A stretch of DNA of 64,000 nt, taken from Pagrus major (taxonomy: Eukaryota > Chordata > Actinopteri > Spariformes > Sparidae). Positions 11,192 to 55,510 of this stretch are shown here, in pieces. A program made the position numbers and the translations under genes. Numbering within the stretch: the stretch's first letter is position 1; every line of letters starts with the position of its first letter. The notes under the pieces are model-generated. The model saw nothing but the letters and a program-made list of their open reading frames with translations. It was not told the DNA's origin and did no database searches. The stretch lies in the NCBI RefSeq assembly GCF_040436345.1, contig NC_133215.1, forward strand, positions 24,107,806 through 24,171,805, read 5' to 3'.

Positions 11192-14100
11192 GTGAGTTTG
11201 GAGTTTTTTATTTTATTGTCAGGGAGTTTGGGGGGGGGGGGAGATTGTGACTTCCTTTGTTGGCTCAACAAAGAGATGTATCCCTCCGTGTAACTGTAAA
11301 ATCACATTCTTATATTGATATTTCTACATTTATTGTCAGCTCAATTTTCTTTTTTGACTTTAAGAGGAAGCGAAGGTCAGAAACCACAATATTTTTGTCT
11401 TGAATGCTAATTGCTGCTGGATAATTGTTTGCCGAGTTTTTCCCATTTTAACGTCGCAAAATTAAACAAGAATTGCAATGCGGTGAATGGACGTTTGTTT
11501 GTGAAAGACATTGCCGTTGTTTGGCTAAAATGACAAGTATTGCATTTGCTGTTTCTTTACTCTTTTATGATGTATATCATCATCTTTTCGACCGTGAGAT
11601 TAGGACCAGTGTTAAGCTAGCTACAGCAAACGCAGAGCTTCCGGTGATGCATTTCCAAAATAAAAGCCTCTTTGTGGCAACGTTTTTATTTCATATCAAA
11701 TATCGTCTCTACAGAGGAGTTTGACAAGTAGAAAGCAAATGTACACTCCAGCTTTTAACATTCTTCATTCTAAATCTGCACAGCTGTTGTTTTTAAGGTC
11801 ACAAAAGGGCATATTTTGTGTTCCTAATGGTAATTATTTTTGAGTCACATTTGCTGCAGCTTAATGCTGAAAGCACCTTTATCTTACTTGTAGTCTCATT
11901 TTGGCTAGCTTGAAGCTGCTGTGGCCCAGCATCGCGCAGCTGAGTGACCGACAGTAACCTTATTTTAAGAGAACAATGAAACATAAGTACATAAGTCAGT
12001 CAAACGACGATTAATTCTCCTAATCTGTCCTAATGTAACATTGAGTCGCAGAGGGAAAGATGTCACTGTATGACAATTAACATTATCTTGTTTTTCATTC
12101 CTGTCTTTTTAAAAAAAATCTGTTTTTCTCTCTCAATGTGTTGTCAGCGCTGTAATGTATTATTTTAGTGCTTTTTGTGAATGTACATGTGTGCAGTGAT
12201 GGTGCAGCGTCGATGAAATGCATTTGCTTTCTGCTCTCATTCGTGGTTTGAGGAAGCAAACATGTGTCTTGCAGAGCATCGACGCTCTTAAATCGTCTTT
12301 TTTCGTAAAAGCACAAATGAACTGTTCGGATTTTGATTAGTTTTTGGTTGATTCTCAATGATTTGTCAAGTGTGTTCGGAAAAGAATGGAGACAATGGAG
12401 TTGAGAGGAAAAACAAATCCTGTATGAGTGCGTTATAACACGTGAGCAAGGATTGATGGTAAACAAGTATTAAAAAAGAAATTTTTGTGCCACTAGAGGC
12501 GCCCTGGCTCTGCACCATTTGTGCTGCTCAGCCTCTCTCCTCTCTGCATACGCTGTTGTTTGAACCACCGTGTTTAACAAAATCAGACAGTTCACGGAGG
12601 AAAAACTCGACAAAAACGACCAAAGCTGTGATTGTTTTATTAGCCCACAGAAAACAAAAGTAGAATAAAGCTAATGCAAGGTGATGAAATCAAGTCCTGT
12701 GATAGGCAATAAACATGTAAACATGTTGCTTTGAAAAGATATAAATCCTCAAATAAAGGTGGAAGGTTTAAACAGCCTCCATTTCTTTCAGTTTTTGTCG
12801 TTTGGGGATGTAATTAGGGGGAAAGAAGCGAAAAATTCATTCCATCCATTCAGTATGTGCCAAATGTGACGAAGGTGTAAATTGTATACACTGTTGTCCA
12901 CCCACACACTCACAGAAACATTGCAGACTACAATATGAAGGTGGTGTTTTTTAGCTCATTATTTTATAGGATATGTGGAAGACATATCAGAGAAATCTTC
13001 TGTAAAAGAAAAGAAAATGTTAATTTCTGATCAGGATAAGCCTGTGCTGATGGTCTTATTGTCTTTAAGCCTGCAGAAATATAGGCATTAATGTTGTTTC
13101 CAGGGTTGTTGAAGAGTTTCATATTGTGTCCAGCTGATCTGCTTTCCCATCAATCTAATGTTCACTTGCGTAGTCGGTGAACATCTGTTTGTTCTTATTG
13201 TGTCTCTTTCAGTAAGTCTGCCGCAGGTATTTTACATTGTTTGTCAATGAAACAGTTAAATATGTGCCGTGAGTGCTGCATTTAAATCAAGTGACTCACG
13301 GAGAGAAAACAGATGTACCCGTAGGACAGCAGATATTTTACCTGGGTCACTGTGTTGTTTGTTGATCCCAAAGTTCCTGTTAGTTTTTTATTGCGACATT
13401 TCATACATTCCAGTGGATTTGCTTAATACAGTCAGTTGCATGTAACTGTGGAAAATGTGTGCAATGGCGCTGAGTTACTGGCAGAAAAAGTAAAATGTCG
13501 TAAACATCTGTGTTGTCTTTTCGGCCATCCCCACTTGCAATGATTCAGTGCTAGAAGGCATATATTCTGGCAGTGATGCTGTGAATTTGTTTCGGCCTCT
13601 TAGTAAGTAGATACTGCTGACGTGGTTAGATGTGATTAATGTGTCATTATGATTAGAGAAAATGTGGTGTAAAACCACAGAAAACTGGATTAATGACTTG
13701 ACTTGAAGATCATGTTTGATCATCACTGTGTACTTGTGATGTGTCTGACATCCAATTAGCTTTATTCTGTAAGGACATTCTTAAGCCTTTGTCTTTCAGA
13801 TTTCAACTCTTCCATAACAAACCACAAAAATAACAGCTATAATAATACTAATACCTGTGAAATATGGTATGGACTTGGAACATTGATGTACTCACTGTAC
13901 CCATCCTAATTAGCTCTTGGTGAACATGGAGTTTGTTAAATGTTCATCATTATACAAAGTCCCTTTTTTAGATTGCATAAATGCCAAGAACCCAACCTAT
14001 ATTTTCCTCAAATACTGTAAACCATGACGGACTTACTGAAGGATTTAAGGGTCTCGGTCTTGAGTGGCTGACCTAATTTTAACCCTTGATGTCTCTGTGT

Positions 14101-15215
14101 CTGTCTCAGAAAACTGGATTGCAAACAGAGCTGGATAACTCCTGATGTTTCTCATTTGTGGGGCTTCTTTTTTTACTTATATTTAACTAAGCAATCTGTG
14201 CAAAATAAAACAAAATCACAGAACTGCAAGAAATATTTTGTGTACTTTGGTCTTCTCTGAGTTCTTTGTCCAAATAATGGACTTGGTGGTCCGATCCAAG
14301 CATGTTGTAACATGAGTCGATGGACTTTTGAATCCACAAATAGAATAAACAAATAGACATGAAATAGTGTGCGCAACACACAGGTTTTCATACAGGCTGA
14401 ATTTAGTTCATCTGATATACTCGACACTGGTCTTCAGTGTTGAGTATATCAGTTTATTTACTTATTGACTATTTATTACTTTGAACAAACCCACTATTAC
14501 TGTTTAATCAGTGAGTTGTTTGATTTAGATTGAACAATGGGGACAGCATGAGACCAAAGTGATTAAATGTACTATTGTGTGTTATACTGAGGTGTTAACA
14601 TGATGAAAATAGTGTTGACAAAGGGATTTGTGACTACTTTCACCACATGAAAACTGCCCACCACCCACTCATCCTCCCAGTTGAACTGTAGCTTGACCTT
14701 TGGACTGATGAGTCTACATCAAGTGGACCTGAATCTGCAGTAGTTAGCAGCCTTTCTCAGTCATCAGCCAACTTCCATTTGCTGAGCGTTGCTGTACTTT
14801 TGGCTGCGCTGCGTTTCAGAGTGAATCTATAGGTGAATCTTTTGTCAGCAGTCATTCATTGTTTTTTAGGGTAATTAACTGTATTTTTAGTTTTAACAGT
14901 TTATTTTTAAGAATATAATAATACATAGCCAGGTAATGTTTGTTGTGCTCCTGTTTGATTTTCTTCCTTGAGGATTTTTGTTTTTGTGTTTTTTTTCTTA
15001 AAGAAAAGTTCTCTCTCTGACTCTACGGGTTTCTTCTGTAACAGCTTTCTGTTCTGTTTTCACATCGGTTTTGTGCGTCAATGTGTGCTGGATTACAGTT
15101 TTTACACACAAACAAAGCTGACTGTGATTAATATGTAATGTATTTTTTACTGGTTTTATCTGTTGTACATGTTTGCAGTGGTTGACCCTCTCTCTTGGTC
15201 TTTTTTTGTCCACAG
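11192..15215 (+). other. abca1: abca1 intron 1
   Basis: A 4-kb intron between the untranslated exon 1 and the ATG exon, ending in 'gtccacag'. A poly-G run lies at about 11230-11240. No coding exon or named repeat was recognised. The ORFs in it are short and on both strands. Confidence 0.6.
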
Positions 15216-15258
15216 TGAGGAGCAGGAGAGGGCTCAGTGAGGTTGGGAAGACGTCAAC

Positions 15259-47920
<32,662 letters not shown>

Positions 47921-48156
47921 TTCCACAACATACCATCAGTGGGTGTTGCTTAGCTTCACCCACCCTCCCCCAACCCACAAAATATGGACCACTAACCAGC
48001 GGGGGAGACAGACTATGTTAAATTTTGGGGTTTTTTTTCTATTTTTTAGTATTTTTTAATTGTTATCATTTCTCAGTGGACCTGCACTTCAGCGCACAGC
48101 CTCTTGAAAAGGCAGAGACTGCAGGTATCGTGACAGACACTGAAACAATGAAAACT

Positions 48157-48174
48157 CAATGCAAATCAATGCAA
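48157..48174 (+). promoter_or_regulatory. abca1: Tandem miR-33 target sites in abca1 3'UTR
   Basis: Two CAATGCAA 8-mers start at 48157 and 48167, ten bases apart. Each is complementary to miR-33 seed positions 2-8 with an A opposite position 1. miR-33, hosted in an SREBF gene intron in vertebrates, represses ABCA1 through clustered sites in the mammalian 3'UTR. The sites are seen; regulation in this species is inferred. Confidence 0.8.
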
Positions 48175-48799
48175 GAAATATATAGAAATATATTTAAGAT
48201 GAGAAGAAATTCCTGTGAGGGTTGGAGACTGGTGCTTCTCCTTCACTAAGACGGACAGACAGTAAGAAAGAAACACTTGAAGCGACAGCAGGATTATGAT
48301 GCTGTGTCAGACTTGAAAGCCTGTAGACCTGCTACTCACTCAGTGGACACGGCATCTGGGATGATAGAAGGAAATATCTCTAGTAGATACATCCCCTGTC
48401 CTAAAAGTAGTGAGCAGTAGTCAGGGGGGCGTGTGTGTGTGCTACTCTGTATTGTAGCGTGAAACAACAACAGAATAAGGTTCTGATCATTCACTGCCAA
48501 CTGCTTGATGGACTGACTACTTTTTTATCAGGGTCAAACCTCTTTGTCGCTCTTCGTTACCAAGCGCAGTTGTTTTATAATGCAAAAGAAGCATTTACAA
48601 TCCAGTTAATTTAAGTCACAATCATGCAACATGATTATTTTTACTAATTTGATTTTTTAAGGTAATTTAATTCTAATAGATGAAGCTAACCTCTTTGGAG
48701 TTTTTTTCCCTTTGTTTGGATAACAATTAAGATTGATAACCAAGTTGTCTTTTATATTTGTTGTTCTTGGTGTCCTTGACATTGTCCAGCACAGTGCCT

Positions 48800-48807
48800 A
48801 TACTGTA
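48800..48807 (+). promoter_or_regulatory. abca1: Candidate miR-144 target site in abca1 3'UTR
   Basis: ATACTGTA is a perfect 8-mer site for the miR-144-3p seed. miR-144 is a known repressor of mammalian ABCA1. A single 8-mer can occur by chance in a 2.7-kb UTR, so confidence is moderate. Confidence 0.5.
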
Positions 48808-50562
48808 TCATGGTGGAGAGAGAAATCCGAGCACTCCATTTAAAAACAACAACAATGTATGTAGGCTGCTAAGGAATGTATAAGACAGATTCCAACATGC
48901 GTCAAAGCACAAAACATCAGCTTTTTCTGAAGATGATGACTGAAACTTGACAGTTTTTTTTTTTTTTGTTAAGAAATTGTGTCCTACATTGTCAAAAACA
49001 AAAAAAAATGTGTGGTTGCTTGATGTCTGTACATGACGCAGCCTACTATACTGGCTTGTTTTACTTGTCCTGCCCTCTTTAAATGGAACTGAAGGCCAAT
49101 CAGAACGGACGCAGGACAACCGTCACAAACTGGCAGTTGTGACTTCGGCAGAAAGCTGAAGATTGCAGACAATTTTGGACTGGTGTTTCTGAAAGTTCAT
49201 TGGAAATATATACTGCATGCTTTCCACTGGGCCACACACCTGGACTATCAGCACTTCTGTGTGTGTGTGTGTGTGTGCCAGAGCATGCCGTCAGATCAGC
49301 TTGTAAAGGACTGGAGACGACTGAATTGTGCTTCATTATTGTTGTCGGTTTACCGCCAAATAACGTATATGTGGAGTTCAGATTCTGTTGTTAAAAAAAA
49401 AAAGGAAAATCTGTGTCAAAGTGTAACTTGATGAGTGAGATGGAGATGTTCCTGTGGGTAAAACTGTAGCTCCCATACACAGAGAAAACAGGCTCACAGC
49501 TACTCTGCTTGTATGGGGTCTAAAGATGGCAACTTTTCTTGTAATGTGTGCTTTTATACATGCACTGTGTGAGGGCACGATGGAAGTGTTTGAGACCTGA
49601 GCCATCACTGATGTGGATATTATGTACAGTGGCAGCAGTATCTTGTGATGTCAAGTGAAAACAAATGTTACCAGTGGAATGAACAAACATTAGCTGTGCC
49701 AAATGGAGCTGAATATGTACCTTTGATCAACCAGCATAATCTCAAGGAGGTTTTGTAAAGTTTTAAGTTGTGCTTTTGTTTCACTTCTTTATCCATCAGC
49801 TCACAGAAATTCTCCTTTGTTGTTGAGAACAAAAAGCACATTTCATGTCAAATTTGTTCTCCCTCATTCAGTCTCCATCAGACTGCAAGTTTTTGCTATT
49901 TCCTGGTGATGTTGCCAAATTCCAATCTTTCAGTTTTGTCCACATTAATAAGCTGCAGCACTGACTGTACCGTCAGTAACTCCGATTTTAGACTTTCCAG
50001 AGTTAGTCCAAAGGCCAGACTACACATAAAACAGGGACCATGTCTGTTAGAGTTGTGTTTGTAATGCTTTATATTCCAAAAAAAAAGATCATATCCAGGG
50101 TTTAATTTAATGACAGATTGTCATTAAGGGTGCTCTGTGTCATATAAAATCATGGAAGGGGTTTCCGTCATCTCGGGGATGTAATCACTGCTGTGGGTCT
50201 TCAGACTCACCCTCAGCTAAATGTGAGCACTTTATAGCCTGTAGTGTCAGAGACGTAGAAGTAAGAGATTTGGCAAATAAGACATTTCAAATCAAATGTC
50301 TGCACTGGAACACAGATATAATTCAAATGAAATGAAGCTGCAACACTGCGTCAAAACATTTTTGTGACACTTGAAATAGAGGACGGAGGCTTACATGATG
50401 AGAGAAATGAGTGAAAAGAGGTAGTGAGATAAAGAGACATGCAGGACAGTAAGATGGTGATATTTCTCTTCTCGTGCTCAATATTATTTGTTTACATTTT
50501 TAAGTATTAAACAGCTGTTTGGGTCTGTTACTCATTGTGTATAGTTACTCTTTGCATTAAAA

Positions 50563-50568
50563 AATAAA
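50563..50568 (+). terminator. abca1: abca1 polyadenylation signal
   Basis: Canonical AATAAA followed within about 20 bp by an A-rich stretch. The duplicated 3'UTR has the same signal at 57473-57478. Confidence 0.7.
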
Positions 50569-50873
50569 AAGATCATACATTTTGAAAAAAAAAGACTCCT
50601 GATTTGATTATTTTTGCGTTTGTGTTGCTGCGGCAGTGACCAAAGGTTTGACAGATGGAAGTTTGTAGCTCACGATTGAACAAAAGATGTGTTTACTGTC
50701 TGTGTGGGCGTGTGTGTTAATGCTCGCTATAAGTTTCTAGAGCGTGCATGTGTTTTTGTGTGTCACCTGCTGTGCTCCCACGCACACACACACACACACC
50801 GCACACACAAAATCTACTGCTAGCAAAAACACACACAGTGGTTTCAGTCACTCTGAGTTATTCATCCACCAAC

Positions 50874-51332
50874 ATGATGACTGGAAGAGCTGTTTTTCTG
50901 GGACTTCTGCTCATCTGCGTGGCTGCAGGTAACAAAGAAAAACACTCTCAGTTTGAGGTATTTTATACATTTATGGTAAAGTGGGTGTTATAGATCAAAA
51001 TAAAGGAGTATAGAGCCATTTTTAACAGTTTCTCTACATATTGTGCCTTTAAGGATTTCATGTTCATGGTGTTACAACATGTGTCAGAGGAGATTTAGTT
51101 TTTTGACACTGAACAACAGAAAAAGACACATTGATGTTGAGGTGAAACAGAATTTTAAGCATTGTACATTAAAATCATTTGTATGTCATATGTCTGTCAT
51201 ATGTCTGTATGTAAACAGGAGTTTATGAGTCAATTATTTCAACATGTATGGTTTTATCAGTCATCTGCTCTCTTTATAGATTCTGAGAAGAAGTCTGGAC
51301 TCCTGAGGAAGGTGCTGCATCTTGACTTATCG

Positions 51333-51368
<36 letters not shown>

Positions 51369-53387
51369 ATATAAGAGGGTGTTTTGATCATGATTAAAGA
51401 GGATAATAAGTGTGTATTCATGTCCTTTTAAACATGTACTATGGTGAATGAGTTTTCTTCTCAGGTGATGACAGGTCAGTTGTTTTATGTTCTGGCAGCC
51501 TTCCTGTCCTGAGATGGAGATCGTGGCGTGCCCCCTGAACCTCGCTCCGGTGTGTGGCAGCGATGGAAACACCTACGCCAACGAGTGCACCTTGTGTGCC
51601 CACAGACAGTGAGTACACGCAGCTGCTGCACCCTCACAGCTTTCACACATTAGGTCACCTAAAGTCAACTTTATGGAGGATAAAGTGCTGGAGTCGCCCC
51701 CTGGTGGTGAAACAGCAGCTGATTCAAATGACTGGATGCTTTCCAGTTCAGCCTATTATTCATGTCCTGGTCTGGAAATGAGCTGGGGCTCATTAGTCAC
51801 AGCTAGAAAACGCTGGTCACGTCTCTGGTGAGCAAATCATGAAAAAGCACTAAATTTCATGAGATCTTGCAGCGTTGCATACAAACCTCTTTGAATCACA
51901 AAGAAGCTTTATTAAAGGAAACATATGTTTTCTGTTTTGGACTTTTATGTAAGTAAATAACAGTGCTCTCTGTCTCTTTCTGTCTGTTTCCTGATATTCT
52001 GTCTTTAATCCCTACACATTGATGGCATTTACCACTTTATCCCAAATTACCTCTCCACTGTTGCTCAAATATGCTTCTACATCCAGACACAACAGAGTTA
52101 ATATGAGGTGTGATTTCTTATCAAATTCAAATCATCTTTATTGCCATCTGTGTTACATCATTGCCAATGCTAAATAAATAAACAAGAAAACAAGATAGAT
52201 AATAAGACGACAAATACATTTTAAACATGCACACTGTAAATCACTGAGAAATATTTACTGTGGAGCTTCTTTCTTTTAGTTCATAACAACGGTTTATACT
52301 TTGCAGTGATGGAATGTAATTAAGTACATTTACTCAAGCACCAGCATTAAGTACAGTTTTGAAGTATTTGTACTTTACTTGAGTATTTAAATTTTCTGCT
52401 ACTTTGTACTTCCCCTCCACTACATTTAAAGGCAAATGCTGTACATTTACTCCACTACATTTATTTGATAACTTTAGTTACTAATTTAGTTACTTTGCAG
52501 ATTGCAGGCTGCATGAGAGCCAGATCAGTGTATTTTTGAATGTATTTATTTTATCGGCAATCTGACTTAAAAAACAAAACAAACACTGATTCCGATAATC
52601 ACAAAAAATGCTGAATATTGGATCCAATAATGGACCATGTCGATTATCGGTTAACCCCTTATTACATAGCATACGCAGTACATACATGTAAATATATGTA
52701 TATTTTACTTTTACTTTTGTACATGTAATAGCAGATACTTACGACTTTTACTCAAGTACATTTTGCTTGGGTGACTTTCACTTTTAAAGTAATATTTTAA
52801 CACAATGTCGTTACTCTTACTCAAGTATGACCTTTGGCTACATTTTACAACACTGATATCTTGCAGCTAATACTACCCACTGACTTTTCTCCCCAGTTTT
52901 CGTTTCTCCTCTTTCTGAGGGTCAGGGAAATTGAGAAACACAGAATATAGTATGTTGTTTATTTTTTCAAGATAACCCCTCTCAGATTTTTATACTACGA
53001 TTATAAGAAGTGAGATTCTGTCTCAGCCTCTCTTTTATGACAAAATGAACACAGCCTGGCCTCCCTGGGTGGCCTGTTCTGCCTGTGACAGCCTGGTTCT
53101 ACAGACAAGATCTGCCCATTGATTCTGCACACAGTCAACATTTTCCTTAGTTTTATATCAGTCATGGTTGTCAGGTACTTTGCCACCATGTACTCTCTGT
53201 TTAGGGTCAACTAGAATTCAAATTTTCTTTGTGATTTGGTGGTTTCATCACAATATTTGATATAATTTTCACTGACGTTGATTCCCAGCTGTGCAAAACA
53301 GATTGAATCACAGCGGTGACGTGTTCTGATCCTCTCTGCAGAACAACAAAGATGGACATTTTGGTCGCCAAGGAGACGAGCTGCTGA
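50874..53387 (+). CDS. Kazal-type serine protease inhibitor (SPINK-like), copy 1, four exons
   Basis: Secreted single-domain Kazal inhibitor of 80 residues. Exons: 1 = 50874-50928 (signal peptide [18 protein letters not shown]), 2 = 51280-51311, 3 = 51499-51608, 4 = 53342-53387 (TGA 53385-53387). The six cysteines fit the Kazal pattern C-x7-C-x7-C-x10-C-x2-C-x17-C, with the hallmark [13 protein letters not shown]. The P1 residue, second after Cys2, is Leu (CPLN). This suggests chymotrypsin- or elastase-like targets, by family rule. Exon phases 1/0/2 keep frame. The exon 2 donor GTGCTG is weak. A poly(A) signal AATAAA lies at 53493-53498. A TATA-like 'ctataagt' lies about 150 bp before the ATG. 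The product is an extracellular inhibitor; its target protease is unknown. Confidence 0.9.
51333..51367. repeat. (TG)n microsatellite in Kazal gene intron 2, copy 1
   Basis: TG tract of about 33 bp; the corresponding tract in copy 2 is at about 59658-59701 and is longer. Confidence 0.9.
52304..52855. mobile_element. hAT-like MITE in Kazal gene intron 3, copy 1
   Basis: The element begins CAGTGATGGAATGTAA and ends TTTTACAACACTG. The ends are imperfect terminal inverted repeats. The interior consists of the many 'tactttactt(g/a)agta' phrases typical of an abundant teleost non-autonomous element. The flanks 'atactttg' and 'atatcttg' agree at 6 of 8 positions, consistent with a decayed 8-bp hAT target-site duplication. 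The interior has no coding capacity. Confidence 0.7.
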
Positions 53388-53492
53388 CCTGCCCAGGAGA
53401 TGATGTCACCACTAAGGTGACCAATCGGGATCTGATTATCAACCCAACATCGGATCCCAGCTGTCCTAAATGTTTGTGTCATTACGATGAGC

Positions 53493-53498
53493 AATAAA
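53493..53498 (+). terminator. Kazal gene copy 1 polyadenylation signal
   Basis: AATAAA about 106 bp after the stop codon. Confidence 0.6.
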
Positions 53499-53499
53499 C

Positions 53500-53836
53500 A
53501 TCAATCAGCCTTAAACAACTGTCTGACATTTCCTTTTATTTAGTTCATTAAAATCCAAATCTGGAAAGTGATAGGAAGTCTGAGTCATGCATAAATGAGT
53601 CAAACTGATGCTACAAATTAAATAAATCAAGAAAAGGAATCTGGTAAATGCATTTTATTTTTATTTTTTTGCAATGGAGGTAATAAAAAGGAAAGTAAAT
53701 AAAGAAAGGAAATGTTTCAGGTAACATAATCTGAAAGCATTCCTTTGTATTGTGGAGGCAGGAGGTGAATGATCAGTTGGTTATCTGTGTTGGGAGCCAA
53801 TATTTACACATCTTAGACTGAGGACTGTGGACCAGA
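53500..53836. other. Spacer between Kazal gene copy 1 and duplication junction
   Basis: AT-rich non-coding flank with nothing recognised. It ends at the join to the second duplication copy, where 'gtggacc' precedes the junction, as it also precedes the homologous start inside abca1 exon 42. Confidence 0.6.
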
Positions 53837-54833
53837 TGTGTGTTGGCATCCCCCCTGGAGAGGTACGGGACAGAAAAAAATACACCAGGCTTTCTTTTAT
53901 TTAACTGATAAAAAGTTTGTCTGTCATTAAAGTTGTGTTCATAACAGGATGTGAAGGTTAAGCTAATATCATGTCTCTCCTCTCCTTCAGTGCTTTGGTT
54001 TGCTGGGGGTGAATGGCGCAGGCAAAACCAGCACCTTTAAAATGCTGACGGGAGACTCTGTGGTTACCGGTGGAGAGGCTTACCTGGCTGGCAAAAGGTA
54101 AAATGCCTCAAAATAAACAAAACATCCAGTCATTTGTATTTAAATTCATATAATCTTCAAGTTTATTCAGCAAGCCAGACTGTCAAGAGGTAGTGAACAC
54201 CACAATATATTCTTGGCATCAGTGATGTAATTAAGATACTTGAAATAAATATTGAATCATGGCAGAATACAATGTTAAGATAATGTAAAGTTTAATTGAT
54301 CTTCTTCAACAAGCTGGTTTACAATGGAACTTAAATTAGCTTTCTTTAACATGTTTTGCTTTCTATGAAACTAAACACTCTTAAACTGTCTCCAGTGTGA
54401 ACACAGAGATAGATGAGGTGCATCAGAACATGGGCTACTGTCCTCAGTTTGATGCCATCAACGACCTGCTGACCGGAAGAGAACACCTCGAGTTTTATGC
54501 CATCCTGAGGGGCGTGCCTGAGAAGGAAGTCTGTGAGGTCAGTCACACACGCATGAACACATATATATGGACCGGCTGTATTTACTATGACAGATTGTTT
54601 TGATCATTTAGATATAAATTAGGCTCATCATTTTGGTATTGTAGTCTGCTGAGGCATTATACAGAATATTGGTCTATGAAAATAAACAGATCATTAATCC
54701 TCAGTATTATTGTTTCAAAAGAAGATGGCTGACACTCACTCACAAATCTTATCCTGTCCACCAGGTGGCAGAGTGGGGCATCCGGAAGCTTGGCTTGATC
54801 AAATATGTGGACAAGGCAGCGGGCAGCTATAGT
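53837..54833 (+). pseudogene. abca1 3'-end fragment (duplicated exons 42-45, truncated)
   Basis: Copy of abca1: the last part of exon 42 (53837-53862), exon 43 (53991-54097, identical to the original by eye), exon 44 (54396-54537, one silent change) and the first 69 nt of exon 45 (54765-54833). Homology stops after the codons for GSYS, inside the NBD2 signature. Splice sites on the retained exons are intact and there are no stop codons. The fragment nevertheless has no promoter, no upstream exons and no Walker B, so it cannot make a transporter. It encodes NBD2 Walker A only. Read-through splicing from the true gene is possible but unproven. Confidence 0.9.
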
Positions 54834-55510
54834 TCTTCAATAAGTTTGACCAGACACCCACCCCTCCCCCGTTTACTGCCCCATTCTCACCTCTACCTCC
54901 CTTTCCTCTGCTTTCATGTTGCAGACTCCCCCCACTGCCCCCCTTGACATTCACCCACTTCCCCCACCCCACACTCAGCCCCCCTGCTCCAATCTGTCCC
55001 TCTCCACTATCCAGGTAAGAAACGAACTGCTACAGATCAGTTGCTCACACTTCACACCTGATGAAGACCCTGGAGCAGCTGGTCCTTGTTCATCTCCGCC
55101 CACTGGTGGGTCCTTTTATGGACCCACTCCAGTTTGCCTACCAGCCTGGCATCGGAGTGGACGAGGCCATCATCTTCCTCCTGGACAGATCACTGTCTCA
55201 CCTGGAAAAGCCTGGAAGCACTGTGAGGATCATGTTCTTTGATTTCTCCAGTGCTTTCAACACCATACAGCCTGCACTTTTGGGGGACAAGCTGGAGCTC
55301 ACGGGGGTGGACCAACACCTCACGTCCTGGATCCTCGATCACCTCACCAACCGGCCACAGTATGTGAGGATTCGGGACTGTGTGTCGGACACGGTCGTCT
55401 GCAGTATGGGGGCCCCACAGGGAACAGTCCTGGACCCTTTCCTGTTCACCCTGTACACTGCAGACTTCTGCCACCAATCACCCCACCGCCATCTACAAAA
55501 GTTCTCTGAC
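54834..55510 (+). mobile_element. Non-LTR retrotransposon reverse-transcriptase fragment (CR1/L2-like)
   Basis: The + strand frame from about 55061 reads KTLEQLVLVHLRPLVGPFMD, then PLQFAYQPGIGV, a FFDFSSAFNTI catalytic-region motif and GAPQGTVLDP. This is the palm region of a CR1/L2/Rex-type LINE reverse transcriptase. A Pro-rich stretch precedes it, and the junction between the two looks internally deleted. Homology ends at LQKFSD, exactly where the second catalytic motif (normally SDD) should follow, and abca1 3'UTR copy resumes there. It is a dead fragment. Confidence 0.85.

Larger units (their letters stand above)
47921..50590 (+). other. abca1: abca1 3' untranslated region
   Basis: It runs from after the TGA to a polyadenylation signal AATAAA at 50563-50568, followed by an A-rich tract at about 50585-50593. 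At about 2.7 kb it is similar in scale to mammalian ABCA1 3'UTRs. It contains tandem miR-33 sites, a miR-144 site, a poly-T run near 48953-48967 and a short TG tract at about 49258-49278. The cleavage site is inferred. Confidence 0.8.

Noticed and set aside
53837-54833. A second ABCA-type transporter gene
   Set aside because: It is a near-identical copy of part of abca1 exons 42-45 with no upstream exons, cut off inside the NBD2 signature.
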